NCBI GenBank assembly: GCA_963210315.1
Contig: OY723249.1
Span: 1,178,569 to 1,242,568 of the forward strand
From: Rhynchopus euleeides
Taxonomy: Eukaryota > Euglenozoa > Diplonemea > Diplonemida > Diplonemidae
Reading direction: 5' to 3'
DNA length: 64,000 nucleotides
This document shows positions 41,640 through 50,599 of the stretch, one piece after another. The notes below the pieces were generated by a model. That model was not told where the DNA came from. It worked only from the letters and a program-made list of their open reading frames with translations, and ran no database searches. The first letter of the stretch is position 1, and every line of letters begins with the position of its first letter. The translations under genes were made by a program, and so were the position numbers.

Positions 41640-43379
41640 ATGCAGGGGCACCCGGGCCTGTCAGAGCAGTGGCTCGAAGACCGCCTGCGCCGCCAGGGGG
41701 AGCAGCACGCCGAGCAGGTGGCGCTGCTCGAGGCCCGGCTGGACAGCCACGCCCAGCAGCACGAGCTGCAGATGCAGCGCATGGGGGACCGCCTCGGCCG
41801 CCAGGAGGAGCAGCTGCAGGCGCAAGGGGCCCTGCTGAAGAGCCTCCAGGAGCGCCCCACCACCACACCCCCCACCACTACAGCCACTACGTCCACACTG
41901 AAAACGGAGCGTGAACTAAAGGAGCGCAAGGCCCAGCTCCTGGAGGTCGCGAAGCACCAGCAGTCGATGGGCGTGACGGTCTCCCGCCTCCGCGAGCATG
42001 TCGAAGGGCTGGGCAAGGCGGTGGGTGAGGCAGCAGCGAGCACGGATCTGCAGAAGCTGGCTGCTGGGCTCACCGCCTTGGAGGGGCAAGGCCGCGCGCA
42101 TGCGACGGATCTGACTGCGTCGCGCAAGGGCTGGGAGGCCAGCCACAAGGCCCTCGAGGCCGACATGCAGGGCCAGCTCGCGCAGCGGGACCTCAAGCAC
42201 CGGGCGCTTGAGGAGCGCCTCAGCGGCGCTTGCAAGGCCATGCTGAGCCTGCAAGCCGCGGAGGCGAGCGAGCAGACGCCCCTCTCCCACCACCAGGCGC
42301 AGCAGCTCCAGGCGGAGGTGGACGCGGTCAGGGCCGACCTGGAGGCGCAGCGCGGGCAGGAGCAGCAGCGCCTGGACGCGGCGGTGGCGGAGCTCCGCAG
42401 GGCGTGGGAGGCGCAGCAGGGGGAAGCCGCGGTGGGCGAGCTGCGGCGGCAGACGGAGCGCCTGGGGGTCACGGTGCGCGACCTGCGAGCCTCCTGCGAG
42501 GCTGACCGCAAGGACGCCACGGCCGCCCAGCAGCAGTCGGAGCGGGCGACCGGGGAGCAGGTGGCCCGCCTCCAGAGCCGCCTGGATGAGGTGTGTGGGG
42601 AGCTGCGGGGGACCTGCGAGGCGCAGATGGCGCGGCACGGGGCCCAGCAGCTCAAGGCCCTTGCCGAGAAGGCAACCCAGCTCGACACTACCCTTCGAGC
42701 TGACCTCCAACAGGCAGGGAAGGAGGAGGGCGAGAGGGTGCAGCGCCAGCTGACGCAGCAGGCCAGCGAGCTCGGGCAGAGCTGGCAGGGCCTGCTAGAG
42801 GGGGTGCGCGACGCGGAGGAGCAGCGCAAGCTGCAACACCAGGAGATGCTCATCTCCGTGAGGCGGGAGCTGAGCGCTGCCACAAAGGGGCTGGGTGCGT
42901 CCAAGGGGGCGAAGGGCAAACCGCCGGCGGGGCCCACGGCCGGGCCGGCTGCGGATGCCCTGCCAGCACCCACAAAACCCGCCCGCTCCTCCCCCAGCAC
43001 CACCACCACCACCACCACCACCTCTGCCACCTCCGCCGCCTCTGACTCCTCCGCCCCTGCCCCGCCCAGTGATTCGAGCAGTAAACCCGTGACACCTATG
43101 GCACCCGGGGCACCAACAACGTCGAGCGCCGCCCCGACCCCAGCGCAGCCAGCAGCAGTGCCGCCGGCAGCACCGGCGCCGCCTGCCCAGCCTGCCCCGC
43201 CGGCCCCACCCCTCCTCGAAGCCCTGACGCCCACGGCAGTTGGCGGGGATGAGGCCCCACCCTGTAGGGTGCCGGGAGCCAGCAGGAACGGGAGGACCAG
43301 GCAGGCCTCCATCACGGCGTACCTGAAGCCTCGTTCCAACCGCCTTACCCCCTACCCGCAGAAGCCGGATGAGGAATAG
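41640..43379 (+). CDS. LINE ORF1, C-terminal part, ending in a PIP-box-like motif
   Basis: Continues the ORF1 frame after the transposon (…MQ|GHPGLSEQW). Nearly all of residues to ~420 of this part are Gln/Glu/Arg/Leu-rich coiled coil (RLRRQGEQHAEQVALLEARL and onward), then a Thr/Pro/Ala-rich linker with (ACC)n repeats at 43001-43022. It ends with QASITAYLKPR (motif 43302-43325), matching the PIP-box pattern Q-x-x-I-x-x-aromatic. Stops at TAG 43377-43379; the ORF2 frame is the same frame directly beyond. Combined with the first part, ORF1 would be ~840 residues, long for a LINE. Confidence 0.78.
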   Translation: MQGHPGLSEQWLEDRLRRQGEQHAEQVALLEARLDSHAQQHELQMQRMGDRLGRQEEQLQAQGALLKSLQERPTTTPPTTTATTSTLKTERELKERKAQLLEVAKHQQSMGVTVSRLREHVEGLGKAVGEAAASTDLQKLAAGLTALEGQGRAHATDLTASRKGWEASHKALEADMQGQLAQRDLKHRALEERLSGACKAMLSLQAAEASEQTPLSHHQAQQLQAEVDAVRADLEAQRGQEQQRLDAAVAELRRAWEAQQGEAAVGELRRQTERLGVTVRDLRASCEADRKDATAAQQQSERATGEQVARLQSRLDEVCGELRGTCEAQMARHGAQQLKALAEKATQLDTTLRADLQQAGKEEGERVQRQLTQQASELGQSWQGLLEGVRDAEEQRKLQHQEMLISVRRELSAATKGLGASKGAKGKPPAGPTAGPAADALPAPTKPARSSPSTTTTTTTTSATSAASDSSAPAPPSDSSSKPVTPMAPGAPTTSSAAPTPAQPAAVPPAAPAPPAQPAPPAPPLLEALTPTAVGGDEAPPCRVPGASRNGRTRQASITAYLKPRSNRLTPYPQKPDEE

Positions 43380-43772
43380 GGGGGCGGGCGCTCCGGCCAG
43401 CGGGGGGGACCCGCGCAAGAGATTAACGTTCCCCCTGGCCGGGGTGCCGACCACGTCTGGGGACAAATCACGTTCGCCGTCGGGCCCCCAGCCGCACCCC
43501 ACCCCGAGAAACAGGAGGTCTCGGGGCGTATACAAACACCTCCACACACCCCAAGTAGAACCCCAACCCCAACATCACCCCCAACCCCACCTAGACCCAG
43601 CCGAGCCGCTGTACGGGCAGGAGATACCCGGGCAACGGCCCCGTGCTGGGACCCCGTAGATTTGGCGACAGGGGCAGGAGAACCCCGGCGCCTCCGTGGG
43701 GGGGGACAGGAGTACTCCCCCTCCACCATAGAGCAAGACGAGCAGTGGTTGACGCATGCTGCAAGGAGACTG

Positions 43773-45553
43773 ATGGCGCTCCGGGTACCAGTGCCGAAGG
43801 ACGGCAACTGCCAGTACGCCGGCCTTGCAGAGCAGTGCGCGGAGTGGACAGCAGGCGGGTTGCGTGCAGCGGTGGCGTCGTCCATGCGGCAAAACGCAGA
43901 GCGCAGGGCCTCGTACGTGCCCGACCACGATGACCCGCAGGCCCCTACATCCTACGACGACTACGTCGAGAAGCAGACGCGCCCGGGGACATACGGAGAC
44001 GCGGCTACCCTCCGGGTTGCGGCAGAAATTCTGGATGCCCAGGTGTGGCTGCTCGCCTCCAACAGCAAGCAATGCATGACCCGGTGTGGGGAGGGAGCCA
44101 AGGTGCTGGGCCTTACGTGGAGGCCCTTCCACTACGATGTGCTCCGTTTCCCCCTTAGCCTGGCCCGGGAGCTAGCTGTGACGCCGACGAACCAGTGGGA
44201 CATCCCTGCAGCCCTTCCTATGCCCACCCCGGCCACAGCGGACGGGACGCGAGTGCCTACGCCCGTCCAGGGGTCCACAGCGTCACCGCCCCCGCGGCGA
44301 TTGCGGCATCCTGCATATCAACTAACAACACCGGGAGTGATCAGGCTGGCGACAGCGAACGTAACGTCACTGCAGACGCACCTAGGCGACGTGGCGGGCC
44401 TGAAGGCGGATGTTGTGGCCCTGCAGGAAACCCGAGTCCCGGACCCGAGCAAGGGCACGCACAACGGCTACTTCGCAGCCCACGGCTGGGCTATGCACTG
44501 GGGCAAGGGCATGCCCAGGGTCGCAGGCGCGAACGGCCGCGAACAAACAAGGCCCGGAGGTGTGGCTGTCATGGCGAAGGAGGGCCTTGTCGCGCAAGTG
44601 GTGCAGCCGAAGACCGCGCAGGAGCAGAAGTTGTACGACAGTACCCGCATGGTGCACGTAGTGCTAGCGATTGGAGACGGGAAAACGGCGCTTCATATCC
44701 TGAGCGTGTACGGCCACTCGGGGACCGAAGTGGGTGAGCAGCGGGAAGCCCTCCTGCAAGAGACGCTCGACCTCGCAGCTGGGTTGGGGCAGGTGCCCGT
44801 GCTACTGATGGGGGACCTCAACACCAACCCGGAAACCAGCGCCACGCTGTCCCAGGCGTGCCGGGTGGGCGGCTGCGTCGACGTGGCGACGACGCATGCG
44901 GAGCTCGCACAACAGAGCGTGCAGAACACGTGCTGGGCGTCGGAGAACGGCACTCGGCTGGACATCTGCCTGATGAACTCCTGCGCAGCGCCGGCCCTGC
45001 GTCGCGTTGAGGTGGCGAAGCGGGGGGACTACGACATACCCACGCACTGCCCGCTTTTTGTAGACCTAGACCTCACTGCCTTCCGCCGCCCCAAAAAGAT
45101 CTGCATTCTTCCCACCCCTTTCCCTGCGGGTAAGCCCAAGCTGGGAGACGCTGCGGCGAGAGGGATAATGCAGGACGTGCTTGCAGAGGGGGAACTGCGC
45201 CACGGAGCAACGGCCGCGCAGCTCCTCCACCGAGCCTCCACCTGCGGCGAGCGTTTCCTAAAGCGTGTCCATGTAGGCCACCTGGAGAGGCAGGAAGCGG
45301 CCTACACAGGCAGAGCGGAGGGCTACCACATGCAGTGGTCGCGGGCGGCCACCAAGCACCACCCCGCCTCTGCACGGGGGGCCGGTGACACGAACACCCG
45401 GGCGAAGGACGGACTGTTGGGGAACCTCCGATGCCTCGTCCAAGAGGGTCTCAAGCGACTGCAAGCCGATGCACCGTACGGCCTCACGAATGGGGAGAAG
45501 CACGCCTGGAACGCCGCAAAGAAACGCCTGAGGGAGGGGGGCCTCCCCCAGGG
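43773..45553 (+). CDS. LINE ORF2, first part: OTU protease and AP endonuclease
   Basis: First in-frame ATG is 43773, but the frame is open from 43380, right after the ORF1 stop. An OTU-type cysteine protease comes first (KDGNCQYAGLAEQ with the Asp..Cys pair, YGDAATLRVAAEIL, and WRPFHYDVLR with the His). An AP-endonuclease domain follows: VIRLATANVTSLQTHL, VVALQETRVPD (Glu), LLMGDLNTNPE (Asp/Asn), RLDICLMNS (Asp) and YDIPTHCPLFVDL (His). This domain nicks target DNA to start reverse transcription. The part ends at 45553 where the minus-strand YR element is inserted. Confidence 0.88.
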
Positions 45554-46259
45554 GAATCATACCTTGGCCGGCTATCGCAGACAGGGGGCACACACACGTC
45601 GACTCGGCTATAGTTCTCCTGGTGGTGTGTGTGCGCAACGACAAGAATGGCAAAGGCAATGGGTAGTGGGGGTGTTGATGGGAAGGGGGAAGGGGGACTT
45701 CCGGTTCAGCTTTTCCTCACTTGCAACGCGAAGGGGTTAAGAGATCCCGCGACAACCGCCAATTCAGGCTGTTGAGGCGAGGTCCGGGGGATGGAGGGTG
45801 GGACAATAAAAGAAAGCGGACAAGACGAAGAGTGTTGGCCGCGGGGAGATTACCCTGATGAAGGGGGTGTTGTGTGGTGTGGTGTTAAAGTTATATACAA
45901 AGTGTCCCGGGAAGGTGCATGGGCACAACATGGGGGGAGAGAGAGGGGAAAGGCAACAGGATTGGGGTTGTGGGGTGTCAGGGGTGATGAGGGGGATGGG
46001 GGTGTCTGCTGCCAATGGCCTTGGGTCATATTCCCTCAGTAAACTGTGAGAATCATACCTTGGCCGGCTATCGCAGACAGGGGGCACACACACGTCGACT
46101 CGGCTATAGTTCTCCTGGTGGTGTGTGTGCGCAACGACAAGAATGGCAAAGGCAATGGGTAGTGGGGGTGTTGATGGGAAGGGGGAAGGGGGACTTCCGG
46201 TTCAGCTTTTCCTCACTTGCAACGCGAAGGGGTTAAGAGATCCCGCGACAACCGCCAAT

Positions 46260-47969
46260 TCAGGCTGTTGAGGCGAGGTCTCCGCCTGCCCCACCGCGAG
46301 TGAAGAAGCGCCGCACCGCAAGTGAAACCTGGTCCCGGGTTTCGGGAGAAGAAATGCAAGAGGGGGGGATACGGGAAGGGAGATCTGCCGGATTGGCAGA
46401 GGTGTGGACGTATCCAACGGAAAAAGACAAAACCTGGAGGGCTGTGAGGTATTCTACCGCCTCCAGGACGGACTTGTTAATAAGATGGCAGGCGGCACAC
46501 AGCCGCTTGCGCACAACAGCTGCCACGGTCGTATTGTCGACCCAGATCTCTACAGCCCCCCCGCACACAGACCGGGGAAGGGCTCGCACTGTTTTGTTGA
46601 GGGCCATCGCCTCGAGAATGTTAATGTGCAGCTGGGACTCGGCTGCGGTCCACGAGTCACCAATGACCTGCATTTCTTGTGTAAAGGAATCTATTAAGAC
46701 GCCACCCCAGCCCTTGAGGGAGGCGTCAACAAAGCAAGTAAAAGACGGGGGTGTGGACTGAATAACTCTTCTGTGGGGGGGAACACGCGCAACCCCCACA
46801 CACACACACCACTGCCGCAACTCCCGGCAGACCGATGGGGGGATCCGCACAGGGTCAGGCGGCCGAAGGACCGCCCGGTTCAAAAAATTAGTCACCCGGC
46901 GGAGGAACTTGATCCCAAACCAGAACCTCCCCGGGGACACTCCCGAAATGGCGCTGGCGTGGAGCAACCTTCCACCCAGCGACTCCAGCTCACCAGCCGT
47001 CACCCTCTGCCAGTCCACGCTGTCCAGCTTCGCCATCAGCCTGTCCGACGGAGACACGGTCTGGGCAGCATGGTCGAATGCCACCCCGAGAAACTCGTAG
47101 ACCGTCGCCGTGTCCACCGAGTCAGACGGCTTCCATGTCGCAGCGCACGCCGCAGCCACCTTGTCCATCTGCCGCGTCGCCATTTCGACACTGGTGCGGG
47201 GGCCGGTCAGACGCACGTTGTCGATCCAGACGTCGACCCCCACCTCAGGCGCAGTGCAGAACTCCTGGCGGACGTAGTCCCGGTGCCCACCCACAACAGC
47301 AGCCAAAGTGTGCATCAGCTCGGGCGCACAACAGTGGCCCATGGGCAACCTCAGCAGCTCATACCAGTCCCCCGACTCGTCAGCGAAGCGGAAGAACCTC
47401 CGTGCAGGCGCAGGGATGGGGATCTGATAAAACCCGCACTTGAAATCCCGCGCCGACCCACACTCCGCAAACACCGCGTCGAGGTACCCCGAGATGTGCC
47501 CCAGGGGGACGTGTGCCGTGTAGGACTCCTCCAGATCGTCGTTTGCCTGCTTGGTCCAGAGGATGAACCTCTGCCGCAACCCCGACGGCTTCTCCTCCAT
47601 CACAGTGAAGGGCACGCACAGGGAGGGGCCCGGGCCCGACGCAGGCCCAGCCACTCCGTTCTCCACCAGCAGCTCCGCATGCTTCTGTTGTAGATGCGAG
47701 GGGCGGGAGCGCCCCTCAGAGGGAGAAGGAGTAAAAGTGCCCGGCGGGGGCGCATCAGGGAACGTCAGCCGCCACACCTCGTCGAACCTGCGCCTCACAG
47801 TGGCGGTCATCCTCGCCCGCAGCGCCTCGACGTCCATCTCCGCCACAGAAGACACATGCAGGGGCGCACGGCGCTCCTCCTCCGTCGCCGGCAGCCTCGA
47901 CTGGTGCGCACGCCGCGTCATCGAGTGCAGCCCCCGCTGCTTGCGGCAAAAGGACTCAGGGTCGGCCAT
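46260..47969 (-). CDS. E1 reverse transcriptase / RNase H
   Basis: Reverse transcriptase and RNase H domains of the YR element. The start overlaps the recombinase stop by one base (TGATG), and the end lies inside B1. Recognisable RNase H segment FTCFVDASLKGWGG. Confidence 0.88.
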   Translation of the reverse strand: MADPESFCRKQRGLHSMTRRAHQSRLPATEEERRAPLHVSSVAEMDVEALRARMTATVRRRFDEVWRLTFPDAPPPGTFTPSPSEGRSRPSHLQQKHAELLVENGVAGPASGPGPSLCVPFTVMEEKPSGLRQRFILWTKQANDDLEESYTAHVPLGHISGYLDAVFAECGSARDFKCGFYQIPIPAPARRFFRFADESGDWYELLRLPMGHCCAPELMHTLAAVVGGHRDYVRQEFCTAPEVGVDVWIDNVRLTGPRTSVEMATRQMDKVAAACAATWKPSDSVDTATVYEFLGVAFDHAAQTVSPSDRLMAKLDSVDWQRVTAGELESLGGRLLHASAISGVSPGRFWFGIKFLRRVTNFLNRAVLRPPDPVRIPPSVCRELRQWCVCVGVARVPPHRRVIQSTPPSFTCFVDASLKGWGGVLIDSFTQEMQVIGDSWTAAESQLHINILEAMALNKTVRALPRSVCGGAVEIWVDNTTVAAVVRKRLCAACHLINKSVLEAVEYLTALQVLSFSVGYVHTSANPADLPSRIPPSCISSPETRDQVSLAVRRFFTRGGAGGDLASTA

Positions 47970-48955
47970 CACAGATGCCGTGTCACCTCCTGCGTCCGCA
48001 GCGCCCTCGCCATCTCCGTGGGGCACCCCCCGTAGCGGATGGTGGTGCTGGAGAGGCCGCTCTCGCCGTGGTGCTTCGCGAGGCGGCCCACCAGCATCTC
48101 CGACAGATCCGCTCCCGACCCGATGAGCCCGAAGAGGAAGGTGAGTGCCCCGCGCTTCACGCTGTGGCCCGAGTAGTCCTCCATCTCCGGTGTAGCCCGC
48201 CACATCGCCGTCACATCTGCCGTCGAAACCGCCGTCAGCCGCTCGAAGGGGCGCAGGCGCGTCACCAGCTCCGCGATGAGGGGGGTCAGGTCCCCGCATA
48301 TCACCGTCCACTTGGAGGGGGTGAACGGGTTGGCCCGGCGGCCCTTCGGGGAGGTGTGCCAGTCTATTATCACCTCCCCGGGCTGCACTGCGATGTACTG
48401 CTCCGAGGAGAGGGAGCACACCTCCCCCCACCGGCTGGCGGTCTTCCACGCCGTCAGCGCCGCCAGCTGGAGGTGCGGCTGCTGCTGCAACGCCCACGCC
48501 ACGAGCACCCCCTTCGGCATCGGCGTCGCCTGCCGCTGCGGAATGGCCCCGCCGGCCGCCCGCAGCGCGCTTGCCAGGCTGAGGAGGGGCTGCTGGCCGA
48601 AGCCGAGGTGCCGCATTGTCCCGGAGAGCGCCTTTGCGTAGGCCAGCATCCCCTGAGGCGACACCCCTGTCGCCAGCACGAACAGCATGGCGGTGTCGGC
48701 GTCGACTTCTAGGCCGTGCTCGTTGGCCCATCGCACCAGCCTTGCCCACAGGAGCTGCCTCTGCGACGAAGTGCTTCTTGCCCACATCCCCGCCACCACG
48801 GCCTGCAGGCGCTCCACGGCCTCCCCGGGGGCGACCTCCACCTCTCCCGTGCGACGCGCCGCCACGCCCCCGACCCGAGCGGCCACGTGCCGCATCATCG
48901 CCCTCCCGAAGAGCGATGGTCTCCCGCTGGCGGCGCCGGATGCGCCTGAGGGCAT
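47969..48955 (-). CDS. E1 tyrosine recombinase
   Basis: Tyrosine recombinase of the DIRS/VIPER/Ngaro class. It has the Arg region (TASRWGEVCSL), HSVKRG, and the terminal Tyr region (STTIRYGG). It would integrate a circular DNA copy without target duplication. Confidence 0.88.
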   Translation of the reverse strand: MPSGASGAASGRPSLFGRAMMRHVAARVGGVAARRTGEVEVAPGEAVERLQAVVAGMWARSTSSQRQLLWARLVRWANEHGLEVDADTAMLFVLATGVSPQGMLAYAKALSGTMRHLGFGQQPLLSLASALRAAGGAIPQRQATPMPKGVLVAWALQQQPHLQLAALTAWKTASRWGEVCSLSSEQYIAVQPGEVIIDWHTSPKGRRANPFTPSKWTVICGDLTPLIAELVTRLRPFERLTAVSTADVTAMWRATPEMEDYSGHSVKRGALTFLFGLIGSGADLSEMLVGRLAKHHGESGLSSTTIRYGGCPTEMARALRTQEVTRHL

Positions 48956-49168
48956 TGCGGGCCCTGGCTGAGCGGGGTGGGGTCGAAGGGAAGTGGCGGG
49001 TGGAGGAGAAGTTGCTGAGGTGTTGTTGTTGTTGATGTTGTTGGTTGTTTTGTTGGTGACGTTGTTGATGATGTTGTGGGCGGGTGCAGGGGGGTGTGTT
49101 GGGCGGCGAGGGGCGGGGTGATGTAGAAGCGTGAGGGGGGGGTGGGTCTGAAGCCGGAAGGTGGGCAG

Positions 49169-50329
49169 TCACGCGCGCCCGCCCCCGGCCCTGCCGTTTC
49201 CCGGCGCCCTCGCCGGTGCCTTCGCCGCGATGCGCTGCTGGGGGGCCCGAGCAGCGGCGCGGGGGCGCGTGTGTTGTTGTTGTGTGTGGGGGGCGGCGGC
49301 CCCCGGCCCCACAGCCGCAGCCGCCCGCATCACCGGGTGGGAAGTGGGGTCCTCCTTCGCAAGGTGCCGCTCGATGGCGGCGCGCGGCACCCTGTCGCGC
49401 ACGAACGCGACCTGCAGCAGCACCTGTCGCAGCAGGTGATTCCCCAGCTCCCGCTGGGGAGTGCGCCCCCAGCCAGACACGTACGCCGTGGCAAGAATCC
49501 ACAGGCGCAACGCTGCGAACGCCTCATCCAGGATGCGGCCTCCAGGGAGGTGCGACGACCCCGACACCCAGCGGGTCTCCAGCTGTAGCACCAGATACGG
49601 TGCGTCGGACTCGATCAGCGAATCCCACTCCAGGACGTCGGCTGCGTCCGCGGGGTGTCGCTCCGACCCGGGGTACGGCATCCCGGCAGACATGGCCATG
49701 GGGAACGGCGGTGCTGGCGGAGACGGTGGCGGGTGAGCCCACTGCTGCTGCTGACGTTGCACATGGTCCTGGTGCTGCCGCAGGCGAGCATCCAGCTCCA
49801 GCCGGAAGGACCTCGTCTGCTCCTCCGCACGCTCGCGGAACTCCTGCGCCTGCTGCTCCAGCGAGCGTTGCATCGCTTCCTGCGACGCCGTCACCGCGCG
49901 GGTGGCGCACTCCGTCTGGTGGACAGACATCTCCACCAGACGGGAGTACTGCCACCCGTCCGCCGGCATCCTGTACAGGACGTCGGGCCCGCGGTGCTGC
50001 TCCGTGTCGGACACGTAATTGTACGCCTCGGACAAGCGCACTTCGTACCCCGCAGCGTTCCCCTCCTCGTCATGCGCCTGCGACAGGCGACCAGCGAACC
50101 GCCGAAACGGCTGGCTCCCGTCGACGGGTGCACAAGAGTACACCACGCAGGCGTCGACGAGAGCCGCCGCCTGGTCCCCGAGCATGCGAGCGGTCATGAT
50201 CTCAGGGGCGGGAAGCCCCTGTCCTGCCGTCGCAGCCGGCGACGTCGCCCGCACCCTCGCCGTACCGACCGCTGATGGGGTGTACCCGTCGAGGTTGATG
50301 CAGTCCGGCGAGGGAGGTGGGAGAGACAT
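49169..50329 (-). CDS. E1 gag-like ORF1
   Basis: 386 residues from MSLPPPSPDCINL: a globular N-terminal part, a Gln/Glu-rich coiled coil, and a conserved segment (RELGNHLLRQVLLQVAFVRD), with a basic Arg/Gly/Ala tail likely to bind nucleic acid. Same plan as the gag-like ORFs at 53117, 57283 and 62311. Confidence 0.75.
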   Translation of the reverse strand: MSLPPPSPDCINLDGYTPSAVGTARVRATSPAATAGQGLPAPEIMTARMLGDQAAALVDACVVYSCAPVDGSQPFRRFAGRLSQAHDEEGNAAGYEVRLSEAYNYVSDTEQHRGPDVLYRMPADGWQYSRLVEMSVHQTECATRAVTASQEAMQRSLEQQAQEFRERAEEQTRSFRLELDARLRQHQDHVQRQQQQWAHPPPSPPAPPFPMAMSAGMPYPGSERHPADAADVLEWDSLIESDAPYLVLQLETRWVSGSSHLPGGRILDEAFAALRLWILATAYVSGWGRTPQRELGNHLLRQVLLQVAFVRDRVPRAAIERHLAKEDPTSHPVMRAAAAVGPGAAAPHTQQQHTRPRAAARAPQQRIAAKAPARAPGNGRAGGGRA

Positions 50330-50599
50330 GGTGTCGGGGTGGTGAGAGTGTAACAATAAAAGAAAGCGGACAAGACGAAGAGTGTTGGCCGCGGGGAGAT
50401 TACCCTGATGAAGGGGGTGTTGTGTGGTGTGGTGTTAAAGTTATATACAAAGTGTCCCGGGAAGGTGCATGGGCACAACATGGGGGGAGAGAGAGGGGAA
50501 AGGCAACAGGATTGGGGTTGTGGGGTGTCAGGGGTGATGAGGGGGATGGGGGTGTCTGCTGCCAATGGCCTTGGGTCATATTCCCTCAGTAAACTGTGA

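Larger units (their letters stand above)
45554..50599 (-). mobile_element. YR retroelement E1 (VIPER/Ngaro-like), looks whole, young
   Basis: Minus-strand copy with split direct repeats in the order A1 (50599-50353), ORFs, B1 (46280-46050), A2 (46049-45803), B2 (45784-45554). A is 247 bp and starts TCACAGTTTACTGAGGG; B is 231 bp and ends AAGGTATGATTC. Three ORFs: gag-like, tyrosine recombinase, RT/RNase H, the order of kinetoplastid VIPER. Inserted in LINE ORF2. Near-identity to the copy at 52847-56932 indicates recent activity. Confidence 0.9.

Noticed and set aside
41636-43339. Long minus-strand frame opposite LINE ORF1
   Set aside because: GC-rich shadow of the coiled-coil coding strand; composition is Ser/Cys/Arg-rich and has no domain.
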